Of a stretch of DNA of 64,000 bases, positions 21,200-32,960 are shown piece by piece (position 1 is the stretch's first letter; each line of letters opens with the position of its first letter). This DNA is from Nymphaea colorata (lineage: Eukaryota > Streptophyta > Magnoliopsida > Nymphaeales > Nymphaeaceae). The notes beneath the pieces are model-generated. The model was not told the origin of the DNA. It ran no database searches and was given only the letters and a program-made list of their open reading frames with translations. Made by a program: the position numbers and the translations under genes. The stretch lies in the NCBI RefSeq assembly GCF_008831285.2, contig NC_045140.1, forward strand, positions 21,140,370 through 21,204,369, given 5' to 3'.

Positions 21200-21975
21200 A
21201 ACGATCACGAAACTGTACTGCATCTAGGGGTGAGCTTCCATTAGACCTCTTTCCCACTGACAACCCTGCTACCCCTTACGTCAATTCTGTTGATTACCCA
21301 TTCATCTTTATCGTTGATCAGTGCGTTGACCTTTATCCTAACACGTAATTACTTGCTCAATCATAGAATTTGATACCATTTGGGAGTCTAACTCAAGCAT
21401 GCCAGTGACTACATGTAGAGAAAATACATATTTTCTCTTTCGCACTGAAAATGAAGATGGGAGGAGAGGATTCTTGGAAGGTGTCTGCAGGCAGGCCTGG
21501 TATTTATTCTTTTTAGATATTTTAGAGTTTTAAATTTTGATTAAAGTTTACACATCTATAGTCTATACAAATACAATAATATGATCTTATTTGATTTGAA
21601 TCGCTTGATCAATGATCCCAAGTTGGTAGAAGAATCAATTCAATTCCAATTTTAATAATTACTGTTTCATAGTGAAAGACCAAATCTGATGTGACTAAAG
21701 GGTGGCATCCTCTAGTTGTACTTTCTTACATCCAATGTATATATAAAGAAAAGCCATGATTAATGATCTCAGTTACCCTCAAAGAAAAACAGAAAAATTT
21801 ACTAGTTAATGAAAGTATAAAACGAGAAAAAGAGAGAGAATGGAAGTGGTGTAAGAGAAGAGAATACACTTACTTTGGGGGTGTTCTGCAGAATTTCGGT
21901 GTAGGACTCCGTCTTTTTCAAGTACTTTTGGTACTTTTTTTTTTGTTAGGAAAAGCCATGCCATTGGCATACGAT
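21200..21975. repeat. 5' flank of subfamily-2 B3 copies
   Basis: This block recurs at about 28.65-29.11 and 56.25-57.61 kb, and more weakly at 46.84-47.05 kb. Shared landmarks are a GAATCGCTT...AATGATCCCAAGTTGG stretch and a block beginning ATTAATGATCTCAGTTACCC. Open + strand frames in it end at different places in each copy, so no gene is called. Confidence 0.6.
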
Positions 21976-22635
21976 ATTGGATCTTTGACCCGTAAGTTGT
22001 TTTGTTGGATTACTCAGCCGAATTCTGTAGAAAGATTGATGACATGGAGTTCGATCGAATTGAGTAAAAGTTGGCTTACTACCGGTGATGTGGAGAGAGT
22101 TGTGGGGAAGTCTTGACGTCTCTGAACAAAGTTTCCACCTTACATATTCATTAATATGTCACAACCTTTCTCCTCTATGCCGAGTTTTTATGTTAATGCC
22201 CTTTTTTAAAGCGTGCTGGTTAACGCTCACCAAGTATTTACCTCTTGAGCGAAAAAATCCATTAAATGTTCTCATCTTAGCTGGACAGAGTTTAACACCA
22301 TCACTAAAGGGAGCCAGCCAAAGAGCATAAATTAACATAAAAAACACAAAACATCTAAGGTCTATTAAAACGACATACTGCACATCCAGAGTTCTATCAA
22401 CTATTACTTAGTTGCAAAAACAACAAGGAGAGTGTTCAGACGAAGTTCTGTGTATAAGAAACAGTATATGAGTCGACCGATCTATCAAAGTGTCCTCATG
22501 CTATATGACTACCAAACTGCCAGAATGCCAAAGACAACGCAACGCTTTTGGTGTAGAACGCACACATCAAGAAACCAGAACAAAAATCACAAAAGTTTAA
22601 TAGTCAGTTTCTGGTCTGGCTTCTCAAGAGTGAGC

Positions 22636-24449
22636 CTAGCTTCTGCCTGTCCTACTAAGTTTCAGAGGAGTAGTTTCCTCCACCACCCTGAATATGAGGA
22701 CCTTCAGGATCAGCATCTTCTTGTTGTTGTTGATGAGCTCGAATGCGCAAACATCGCCTTCTTCCAGGTTGTTGTCATAGACGAAGTTTGACCAGCCACT
22801 TTCCAGCCCGCCTCTGTCTCCCTTGCGCAAGAGCCTAACGGGCCATTCTCTGCCCTCCACATTTTGGACCTTGATAGTCCTTGTCTCGCCGAGTATGTGA
22901 TGGGCTCTAAGAAAGTCCACTGGGATGTTCTGCAATAAAAGCAAGCATAGGGTTTTGAACCGGATGAGGCAACCTGCTGTTGTTAGTATTCAAGAAATCG
23001 GGCAGGATCAGCTGAAATATATGTGCAAATGCTCCGCCATGTCGGTTTCTAATATGAGATGAAACTGAGATTAACAACGCCATCAACAACTAGAGTGTAA
23101 ATTGATTGGATACAATGTGGGAACTTATAATTTTTGGGTATGTCTGTTATGTGGGAAAGCAGGAAAAAGAAGGAAATCCAACTGTGAAACATGCAAGGTT
23201 TTCCTGCTATCAAGCTTATCCAAGTAAGTGCATGCTAAGAAAACAAATTGAAATGAAGATTAATAAAAGGCTGATTTTTCAATTGGTTTCGAGAGAATTA
23301 CCACGTAAAATCCTTTATAAACGCATGTTGGTTTCATGATGACGATGAACGATGGAAAAGGCGACTCCATGGATGCCGCGGCCCTGAATGCTTTCCTCTT
23401 CTCTTCACGAGACACCGGCCTCCTCCTCGATATGAAGTACTTTGTATATTTCTGCTTCCTGGCAGCATTTTCTGTAGGAACAAATAATTAGCAGATGTTC
23501 CACACACTGGAATCTCTCTTTTCCCCCTCTTCTTCACACATACGCACACTAAGATGGAGGGATGACCTTTCCCTTTGCCCATGATTATAAAACATATAGC
23601 AGAATGCGAGACATATATAAACAAATTTGAGCAACAAGTGCTGAAGAGTACCTGGCTTCTTGCCTTTAGTTTCTCCCCCATGCATCTCTTCGCTGCTAAA
23701 TTGATCTTCCTTCGATTCACAAGACATATCACTTAACTCTTCTTCTTCTTCTTCTTCTTCTTCTTCTTCTTCTTCTTCTCCTTCTTCTTCTTCGTCTTCT
23801 TCTTCTTCTCCTCCTTCTTCTTCTTCGTCTTCTTCATCTTCTTCTTCTTCTTCTCCTTCTTCTTCTTCGTCGTTGTCTTCTTCTTCTTCTTCTTCCGTTG
23901 TTATGTTGATGATCATGCGGTTGCTGCACGAACCTCCTTCATTCACTTTGTCCTGTAGACCCCCTCTTTGACATGCAGTATTGCTAAATACCTCCACTGA
24001 AAAACTCACTTCACCATCGTACGCAAAGAGGAGGAGTTCCTCTTCTTTAAAAGAGTTTTCTTCTGCGAATGTCCTCCAGCCATCTTTGAAACATAACCGA
24101 TCGTTGATCTTTGCCAGTTGAACAGTACAAGTCATCCCACTGGGACCGGTCAATAGGGCTATTCTGTTCAATTTGTCCCCAATATAATTGTAGAAGCTTG
24201 GGGAATCCACTACAAATCAAAAATTAAAATATTCAATCGGTCATCATGTTTTTATTAAAAATATCTGGAATTAATGTTCATGTTCATAAAACGACTACTA
24301 CTATACATGCACAAGATCATAGGCAGAAGCCATCACAAAGAATGCCGAAAGCTTACAAGTTGTCGAGAGAAGTCACTGAGTAGAACTTTGATAAAAAACT
24401 CATGTTTTGTCCCAGAAGCCCATTTCCTACAATCAGCACAAAGTTCCAT
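22636..24449 (-). pseudogene. REM-type B3 gene, copy A, with 1-nt frameshift
   Basis: REM (REPRODUCTIVE MERISTEM) proteins are plant nuclear DNA-binding proteins with repeated B3 domains. Exons on the - strand: 24357-24449, 23652-24209, 23302-23471, 22636-22929. Exon 1 starts MELCADCRKWASGTKHEFFI; exon 2 completes the first B3 domain (FYNYIGDKLNRIALL, GPSGMTCTVQL, DGWRTF, FAYDGEVSF) and then has a linker with long Glu runs coded by GAA/GAG repeats. Exon 3 has FPSFIVIMKP and VYKGFYV; exon 4 has NIPVDFLRAH, GREWPVRLL, GWSNFVYDNNLEEGDVCAFEL, FRVVEE. The start of exon 2 has four C where B and C have five (about 24200-24203), so exon 1 no longer joins in frame: exon 2 is 558 nt and not 1 mod 3. 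All exons are otherwise open. It may be a young pseudogene, or a single error in the assembly. Confidence 0.75.
23733..23900 (-). repeat. Glu-coding GAA/GAG repeat in copy A linker
   Basis: A purine-rich trinucleotide repeat (TTC/TCC on the + strand) lies in the linker between the two B3 domains and codes almost only Glu with some Asp. The equivalent tracts in B (about 43718-43815) and C (about 63303-63420) have different lengths, in keeping with slippage. Confidence 0.85.
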
Positions 24450-24952
24450 CTCCTAGATACCAATGAGGACAGCAGTTAGAAAGAAACTAAGATTCTTTTG
24501 TTTCAAGTAAGCCAATTCCAGAACAGTGACTTCATCGGGCCGAAGCATGCTCACAACTTTAGTAGACGGCAAACTAAAAATAAAGAATTAATTAACAAGA
24601 AAAAAATAATTGTTTAATTATCAGCAGGCTTGTATCGGAAGAGAATGTGCACACCAAATTGCATCTAGACAGTTTTTTAGTGTAAATTTGCGACCTTAGT
24701 GCAAATTTGAGAAACGTAAATATCAATAAAAGGACTCCTAGAAGCGGCGGAAATTGACATATGGCCACCGTTTCAGTTGGTAATTCCCACTTATAGGACT
24801 TGTCCAGTAAATCTACAGCGCTGGTATGTAATACACTCCTAAAACACCTATTTGGGCAAGAATTAAAAAATTATAGAGGGCCTCTTCATCGAGAACAGTG
24901 TCCTTTTCGTAAAAAATAGCGCCCTCTATCTGTCTCGTAACCGAATCTTTAA

Positions 24953-25288
24953 CTACAAACCGATTGCCAGTGTTTTCTTTCTTCTTGGTGGTGTCGTTGC
25001 AGCCGGTGTCTGTTTCTGCACGCTTGGCTTCCCAAAGTCGTTTATCGCTGAAGGTAAAGATGGGAGGAGGGTTTCCTTGAAGATGGGTGAAGGCTTGACG
25101 AGCTGCTTCCAGATGAGTGGTTCCTTCTCGCCGGAGCGTCCTGTTTGTTGGTTGCTATGGGCACCCTCTGTAAAGGAGTTCATCTCACGGCATTCACCGG
25201 GAAAAAGATCTGATAATTGGCTACCGACATATTGGTAGGGGATTTGATCATCAAAGTTTATCGGCACCTCGGCGTCACCGTGATTCAT
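24953..25288 (-). other. Conserved open frame upstream of B3 copy A
   Basis: A 111-codon frame begins MNHGDAEVPINFDDQIP and ends with RRKKTLAIGL. I recognise no domain. A related segment lies upstream of copy B (44.82-45.15 kb), where the frame breaks after YQTFSRECLEMN, and a third one at 46.16-46.39 kb, where it is broken by stops. The N-terminal part keeps its reading frame between copies better than the rest, which weakly favours former coding. It might be a leader exon of the B3 cassette or of a separate short gene. On the other strand a hydrophobic frame is also open in copy B, so the coding strand is uncertain. Confidence 0.25.
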
Positions 25289-25649
25289 GCGTCGGAGGTA
25301 TACCCAAGAGAAGAACCCACAATCTCTCGCTCTCTCTCTCCCCCCCCCCCCCCAAACGACGATTTGGGGGTTCTCTCACCTTTAGAAGGGTTTTCGTGAA
25401 CCCAGTTTCATGTCACCCAAAGATCACCTAAATTTGTGTTTCAAAGGCAAAGCTGAATTCAAATAGCAGAGCAAGCGGTTTCCATTGTCCATCTTTGAGT
25501 TGAATCTCTGCAATGGTGTCTTATTTTTCATTGGCTAGTAACCATTTGGGAGAAGCCCGTATTATCTGGGGGTGGCAGCGTCACCTTCCCATTTTCGAAC
25601 AGATCACATGGTCGAAGGACTAAGAGCAGTAACGCTCCCCATGGCTGCT

Positions 25650-25652
<3 letters not shown>

Positions 25653-25694
<42 letters not shown>
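25653..25694. repeat. (TA)n microsatellite
   Basis: About 21 TA units, in the upstream flank of copy A. The equivalent flank of copy B carries a (TA)n at about 45773-45806, so this repeat was duplicated with the cassette. Confidence 0.95.
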
Positions 25695-25697
<3 letters not shown>

Positions 25698-25699
25698 AC

Positions 25700-27100
25700 A
25701 TGTCTACCTTTCATTCTCTTGGCTATCTGGCATTATAGCCCTACTGGGTTACATGCATTAACATCTTCTAACTTCATTTTGCTAGCATGAGGGTTCATTA
25801 GGGTATTCTAAGGAGTTGTGGCTTGTCAGTATGGGTGCTTTGATGTGGGCAAGGGAGTGAGATTAATTAGTGAACTAATAAAAAGAAAGAAGAGGAAAAG
25901 AAAATGATACCTACCCTCGAATACTTTGACAAGCATACATATCATCTATGTATATGATACTGCATATATATATATATATACACACACACCTTGGCTAAGG
26001 TATAAAGATCCATGGAAAATGATTCTGCTCGGATCAGAAGCAGTTTTACGTTGAAAAGACATCAGTGCATCTATTTCGGCATCTTTAACCTTCCAGTATA
26101 ACTGCTTGTTTCTGTATTCAATGCAGTTTCAGGCGAATTCTTGTATTAGCATGCGTTTCCAGCCATGATCTAGCTTTTAATTTGCATGCGCGCATTAATG
26201 CGCATGAAGTTCACATAAAAGATGAACATGGGCGCAGCATGAGTTTCTCCTTTTCTTCAACCGTACAGTAAGAGAGCTCCGTTGCTATGTAACAGAAGTT
26301 GACGGGACTTTCAATCTAGACGCGAAGCTCTAGGTTCTGCTCCTGCTCATGAGTCGAACCCAGGCAGCTTGCTCTGCTTTCAAGCCATGTAGGAAGACAC
26401 AAAAGCTCGAGTGGTTGGAGCTTTAATTGCTCGTCTGACAGTAGCAGCCTCCTCCACCCCACTTATACCAAGTTATCATCTCCTTCATAGATGGCGCCTA
26501 CTTCACATGACTTGCCATTTTAATGTAACTGGTCTGCTGCACTTCTCACTTTCAGTGGGACTGTTAAAAAGCTTTTCAATTTTTAGCTCTTTCTATTTTT
26601 CTTTTCCTTTCAAGACTTTTTCTTTTCATTTTTATCTTTTCTTGGGGATCTTCTGCAGAAGGTCTGGCAGGGCTTCTTAATCTTTTTCAAATACCCACAC
26701 TTTTTCCTGCTCGGCATCTCGTGAACGAAAGTTCTGCTCCACACCGGTGGCTACAACGCAGAGGGAGGAAGGCTAGAAGTTAGGAACCTACCTTTGGCAT
26801 TTGATATTTATTTACACAACCAAGTTGGCGCGACTCTATTTTTAAATGATCGACTTTCATATGGAAGTTTGCTTTCCAACTTCACGGTTCACATCATCAA
26901 CAACTTCCATACGCAGATCGATGCCTGCTATATATCCCAAGAACAAGAGAGAAAAGTGCTACTAAAAGCTAAACCAACGGGATTGGCACTCGCATCATCC
27001 CATGTGACTCCATGTCCTACGAAAGAAACTGTCATTTTTATATACTATTTTCTGTCACTTCAATAAATCAAAACAAAAGTCACACAAGTATGAAATTCTC
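25700..27100. other. Spacer between cassettes D+A and E+B
   Basis: No gene is recognised. The part to about 26.15 kb is paralogous to 45.48-45.98 kb (upstream flank of B). A segment near 26535-26610 recurs at 39845-39912, and 26.8-27.05 kb resembles 47.12-47.30 kb, so this spacer is also built of duplicated pieces. Confidence 0.5.
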
Positions 27101-27105
27101 AGTTT

Positions 27106-27988
27106 GCGTTCAGGGTCAGCTTCTTCTTCTTCTTGTTGACGAGATCAAATACGCAGACGTCATCTTTCTCCAGGTTGTTGGTCATAGAAGAAGTTCCACC
27201 AGCCACTGTCCAGCCCATCTCTGTCACCCCTGCACAAGACTCTCACAGGCCATTCTCTCCCTTCCACATTTAATTTGAATCTTGATGGTTCTCGTCTCGC
27301 CTTCCACACGAGTTTTAATGTTAATGCCCTCTCAGAACGTGGTGGCAGAAACATGCCGAATGTCCTGATGCTATTTGACTAACTAGATAACCGAGTTATG
27401 CCTACGCATCACGCGCATCATCCCATTTACGCACCAAAAATGCGGGGGTTGATGCGTTATTGACTTGATGCGTGCGCATCAAGCCATGAAGCTGACCCGT
27501 CCCCTTTCTCCTCGCTTATTTCTTCTTGTTGTTGTCGCTTTTGTAAGAAAGAGAAGCCACCGTCGCTTTTTGATGTCGTCGAATGTGAGAAAGAGAGCAT
27601 CACAGTCACACCGGCATAACTTGAGGGGAAGATGCGGGACGGCTGTGGGATTAGTGGGGAAGACGGCCGTCTCCTCATTCAGCAGAGCAACATCGATTAA
27701 GAGCAGAGGATAGGTCAATGAAATGTGGTGTCCCCCCACCCAATTGAATAGAACTGCTTCAATTGACATTGAAACTAATATGCGGCAGATTTTTCAAATG
27801 GTTTGGGGAGAATTACTACGTAAAAATCCTTTACAAACGGCGGTAGTTTTCGCAGTCACGATAAATGGAAGGAAAAGTCGACTTCATGGCTGCAGCGGCG
27901 CTGAATGCACTTTGCTTCCCTTCACGAATCACCGGCCTCCTCCTTGATAAGAAATATTTCTCATATTTTTGCTTCCATCCAGCTTTTT
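27106..27988 (-). pseudogene. REM/B3 pseudogene, copy E
   Basis: An exon-4 remnant (about 27106-27320) still shows GREWPVRVL and a DSGW block, but reading of the B3 C-terminal half needs two frame changes (near 27255 and 27170). Then come the GATGCG-rich repeat and the block shared with D and F. The exon-3 remnant (27817-27988) has the two extra T of subfamily 2, and its donor has become TAGTAATTC. Exon 2 is missing: sequence near 28023 joins directly to what in copy F lies about 950 bp further upstream (near 56500). Confidence 0.7.
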
Positions 27989-28029
27989 CTGTACAAACCT
28001 CTTCTTTTTCCCATAAAAACATAATTTTT

Positions 28030-29115
28030 TATTATTTGGAGGAAGACCACAATTTTTTATTCCATTAAGCCGATTCCAGATGAATGGCTCATTCAAGAAA
28101 TTTATATGAAGACAATTATTACTGCTTCAAAACAAGGAAAAACAAGAGAATGTGCACACTGTAATGCATGTAGATAGTTTTTAGTGTAAATTTGTGATCA
28201 TAGCAAATCTGAGAAACAGAAATATGTCTATAAAGGAATCCTACAGAAGCAACTAAAATGAACCTACAGACACTATTTTAGTTGGAAGTTCCTACTTTCG
28301 GGATTTGCCGAGAAAATCTAAAGCTTCATAGAGAACAAGTGTCCTCTTCAATATAAAAAACTAATGCCCTCTCTCTGTGCCTCGTACCATCTCCTTTTCC
28401 CTCCATGTTTTCATCGCATTGTCGTGGTGAAAATTTTCATCAAACATTAGTTATGGTTTTAAAGAAATTTGCAGGCAAGTAATGTGTTGCATGTAACAGA
28501 AGTAACATACTGTTGACTCGCAGTGCACTGGCTACTTTGTCTTCATCTCTGTTATTCCTTTGGGTTCAATCAGGATAATCTTTCTTTCTGAAAGATGCAA
28601 GCGTGGTTGTACGTAGGAAATTTAATTAAGTTGCTATTTACATTTGAAGCCGATTACCAGTGTTTCTCTTTCACAATGAAAATCAAGATGGGAGGAGAGG
28701 ATTCCTGGAAGGTGTCTACAGGCAGGCCTGGTATTTATTTATTTATAGATATTTTAAAGTTTTAAATTTTGATTAATGTTTACACATCTATAGTCTATAA
28801 TCTATACAAATATAGTAATATGATCTTATTTTATTTGAATCGCTTAATCAATGATCCCAAGTTGGCAGAAGGATCAATTCAATTCCATTTTAATAATTAC
28901 TGTTTCATAGTGAAAGACCAAATCTGAGGTGACTAAAGGGTGGCATCGTCTGGTTGTACTTTCTTACATCCAATTTATGTATAGAGAAAAGCCATGATTA
29001 ATGATCTCAGTTACCCACAAAGAAGAACATAAAAATTTACTAATTAATGAAAGTATAAAACGGGAAATAGATTGAGAATAGAAGTGGTGTAACAAAAGAT
29101 AATACACTTACTTTG
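28030..29115. repeat. 5' flank of copy E, cut by a LINE fragment
   Basis: Non-coding flank paralogous to 56.5-57.6 kb and, in its last part, to 21.4-21.9 kb. Homology stops near 29115, within the CACTTACTTTGG stretch, where a LINE fragment begins. Confidence 0.6.
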
Positions 29116-29117
29116 GA

Positions 29118-30258
29118 TGTTGATGCATACACAAAGTTTACTGCCTCTCATATTTTTCAATGTGGAATTGTTGATCTTCCTATCGAGTACTTGGGTCACC
29201 CTCTTGGTTACCAATCATAGACAATATTAACAATAGACTGGCTTTTTGGAAATCAAGATATCTGTATTTAGCTAGTTGGGTAACCATGATCAAACATGTC
29301 CTCTCTTCTCTGCCTTCTTATTTTTTCTCAGTGCTCCCCCTACCTATCAAGGTAGAAAAAGAAATCAATGGTATCTTTAAGAGATTTTTGTCGTGTGGGA
29401 CAAACCTGGAGAACAAAAAACATCTTGTGGCTTGGGAATATGTTACTCAACATTTTGCTCGTGGAGGTTTAGGAATCCCAGATATCAGAATAAGAAATAT
29501 TTCTCTCATTGTAAAGTGGTGGGCTTTTATCCAAGACTCCAATTCAACTTGTGTGATGGCCTTGCGACACAAATACAATTTGCATAGTCTCTCTACTCTC
29601 CTGAATAGACGAAGAGTATCTCATTTGATGAGATCATGGATATCTACCTTCATTAAGTGCAATTTGAAAATAGAGCATTTTTCTTCATGGGCACGAGATG
29701 GTGAATGACGTTTCTCTATACATCGTGCATATAACTTGGTTCAACCTCCTGGTGTCAACTAAATTCCTCATAATCTCCTTTGGGCTGGGGTCCTACTCGA
29801 CGATCTAAAACTCTTGCATGACTTATTTTGTTGGACCGCATTCAGACTCAAAATAACCTCAAAATCTGGTTTTCACCTTGCGAGCAGGTGTCCTTTATGT
29901 TGTAGTGTCGAGGATACTACCATTCACTTGGTATGGTTTTATCGAGTGTCTCAAGATCTTTATGCGCTTACTTGGTCTATGCCTCCTATTAAACTCACAA
30001 ACATATCCACAATTCGGGACCTGATCCATGGGCAAGTCAAAGTGAGAAACAAAAAGAAATTGCGTGCCATTTGGAGAATTTGGCTGTTTACGTATTGGTG
30101 GGTCATTTAGAACTCCAGAAATGATATTGTTGATAGGAATGAGGTTAGTTCAGTTCAGCATTTGGCATCCTCCATTTTATATGATGTTTGGTTAATTTCT
30201 CATAACCTATGGGAAAATGGTGATACCTCTAGCGTTACAAGAGTTAAGAGCTGATTTT
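29118..30258 (+). pseudogene. LINE (non-LTR retrotransposon) fragment, C-terminal RT and zf-RVT region
   Basis: This is the 3' part of a plant L1-type ORF2. The first part reads in pieces with shifts: FTASHIFQCGIVDLPIEYLG, then a stretch with RLAFW and RYL. The longest open part (29286-29708) has MIKHVLSSLPSYFFSVLPLP, the strand after the RT thumb, then a GGLGIPDIRIRN block typical of these elements. A second open part (29814-30110) carries the Cys/His zf-RVT segment with RCPLCCSVEDTTIHLVW. At least two in-frame stops separate these parts, so the copy is dead and 5'-truncated. It sits at the edge of the flank of B3 copy E. I could not identify a clear poly-A tail or target duplication. Confidence 0.8.
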
Positions 30259-30259
30259 T

Positions 30260-32440
30260 ATATGTAATATCTTTTTCATGTACAACTTTTTGTTGGACTT
30301 ATGTTAAATGTTATTTTCCTTTTTTTTTTCTCTCTCTCTATTATTATTCTAATCAGGGTTTGTGAGGATTTTCGTGAAACTAGCCCAAAATGATCAGATT
30401 TCAAAATAAACAAAAAGGGTAACATCAAAAAATTGTAATTACAAATGAAAAAGGAGCATGATTTTTTCCCCGTTGATAGTGCTTGTTTTAGCTTCAAAAG
30501 AATGGCCAAGCAGCTTTGTAACAACAAAGCGGAAGCATAACAGCAAAGGAATGTGGGTGTGGGCTGCCAATTAAGGTTCTACATCGCTAGGAAATATAAA
30601 ATAATGAAACCAGATGAAGCGAAGCTTAATCCAGCTGGGAGAGGTGCAGTACTTACTATACAAAGGCCTTGGTGGTTGTTGGTTCTTGGATCCCTCGTCC
30701 TAGCTATATGATCCCCAATTGTCTGTCGATCAAGTTTAACGGTGGGGAACCGACTGTCGTGCCTACAGACAGAACGAGAACCGAGAGATTTGAGAAGCCG
30801 CTGGTTCGGTTGAAAACAAAAGGCCCGTTGGAGAAAACCCACTACGCAGAGGTGAGATCGACGACGAGCACGAAGGGAGCGAGGGATAGAGAGAGAGAGA
30901 GAGAAGGAGGGTGGGGGTGGGGGTGAGATGTGGCGGGTGGAACCTCCTGCGATAGAGGGGCGTGATTTTCCTCATACTGCTCATTTGCTGTGGGTGGCCG
31001 ATCAGTGAGCAAGAAGAGTCGCAGCAGCGATGCGCCGTTAGGTAAGTTTTTTTTTTTTGGTGATTACGATCGCACTTCCAACAAACACCACATAATGCCA
31101 TTCGTTGGTTATTAGGGGCATCCCGAAAACGTCCGAGTCAAAATATGACTTTCAAATTAAGTGAAATTTTTGAACTGGATGGCACTGGCAGATCCAACAA
31201 ACATGAATGTATGATAAAGGTGTAGCATAGTTGGTCTGGCAGATCAATGAGTATCCGGCAGTTAGTTTGATTCATGTGAGGTTATCTTTTGAGCAAGTAA
31301 GTAGCCTCAGGTTCACTCAAGTCCCAACGTGATCTCCATTATTATTCAAACACATCTTCGCCCCATGTTTCTCTGTGGAACAAAGCGTTTGGTAAATTTC
31401 ATTTGTGACTTGACCACTGAAAGAGCCGGTATTTCCGCTACCAAACGCTCTCTCAAGGCTTTCAGTTAATACCACCTCTTTGCATTTTCTAATAGCCATT
31501 TGGGTTGACCTATTGATGTTGATCTTGGCAGCGTGTTGAGAAGACATTGTGAAGCCTGGTCAGACTACATTCATGGGGTCTGGAACCCTTATTTTGAAAC
31601 TCGGACGTCTGATCATTTAGTGAAAACCTTTCCTGGTTTAGCAAAAGAGAAAAAAGGAAGTAGCAAATGACGATGAGCCAATGAACCCAGATCATGTGTT
31701 TCAAAACAAAGTGCCATGCAATAACAATAACCTTGTACAATAATTCCTTTTTTTTTGGAATTTTAGTCACATAAATGTGACCTTTATAGCTTGAAATTTA
31801 CAGTCAGCTCTTGGGACGTACAGAAGGACCTTTTTGTTGAACCAAAATTCAATACCATCAAACTTCTGACAATTCCCAACTTATGTCAACTTATATAAAC
31901 ATCTAGATAAAGTAATTCAGAAACTGATTTTTAAGCCACAGGCCATGACAAGCATAAAGATACAGTTAGAATCTTAAAGTAAAACTTTAAAAAAAAAAGA
32001 GAAAAAAAATAAACACACCCAATTTTCCCATTTCGGGATCGAATATGCACGTAAACAACCATAGTTTGAATAAGTTAGCCCAATAAATTAGGAATTGGAC
32101 GCACATGATTTCTTTCTATCCAAATCCTACCTTCAGTTAAAATTATCAGCGTTTTGGCAATGCTGTCTTCCCATCATTTTCATAATGTAATGCACTTCGT
32201 TGCCTATGGAATAATGCTTAAAAATACTCCTTGATATAACGTTTTGATTTTTTTTTTTAACCTATTAGAATGAATCGCTCGCCACCCATATCGCAAAGCA
32301 GCCCTATATCACTTCATTGGTCACACATATGCATACACTTTCTTAGTTTATTTCTTTACCTTTGAAGCAGAAAGGCACCCACCATTCTATGCTGTGGGAG
32401 GACCTCATGCAAAGAGAGAAGATGCAAGAAAAAACACAAA
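30260..32440. other. Spacer between LINE fragment and RNL pseudogene
   Basis: No gene is recognised. Positions 30.65-31.04 kb are GC-richer, with a GA run (30886-30903) and a possible GTAAGT donor near 31042, so a leader of the RNL gene that followed could once have lain here. No RPW8 domain is readable. Confidence 0.35.
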
Positions 32441-32960
32441 AATGTCATCATTTGGAAAAAAAATCTACCTCTATCTATAGTCATTTAAGAAGCCCCAACC
32501 TTTAGTTCACCCACTCGTGTACCCTGAAAACAAATACAGGTTAATATTTCAGGCTAAATTTCACTTATCTTGCAACTCTAAAGGCAAAACATGCAGGAAA
32601 AATAATAAGCCCTGGAAGGGTCTGACTATTTTTTCCAAAAGGTTCACCTGCTTTGCAACTTTTTTCGTTCCGTCTGATGCCCTTTCTCCTGCTACCTAAA
32701 TGCCCTCTAGGGATGGTGTCTGACAATGCCCCTCCTTCATGTGATACTTTCTCCAATATTTACAAGGCTTCATTTAGGATAATGTAGGTGGCCACCTGAA
32801 TTTGAAAATGGTTATAGACACTTTTATGCCATAGGTTGTGTTGTACAATACTTTGTCGCTTCAGCAAATTTATATTTCAACTTGCCTTCAGATAGGCAAG
32901 AAAACGGCTGTTGGTGAAGTTCAATGATGCTAATTTCTTTCTTCTTTTCAATTTTCAGCT
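32440..32960. repeat. Non-coding block present three times
   Basis: The block with CTACCTCTATCTATAGTCAT and GCCCTTTCTCCTGCTA recurs at about 35752-35960 (with an internal deletion) and 59130-59465. In the first two copies the same RNL NB-ARC sequence follows; in the second copy a 2.2-kb TIR element has been inserted between. Confidence 0.7.
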
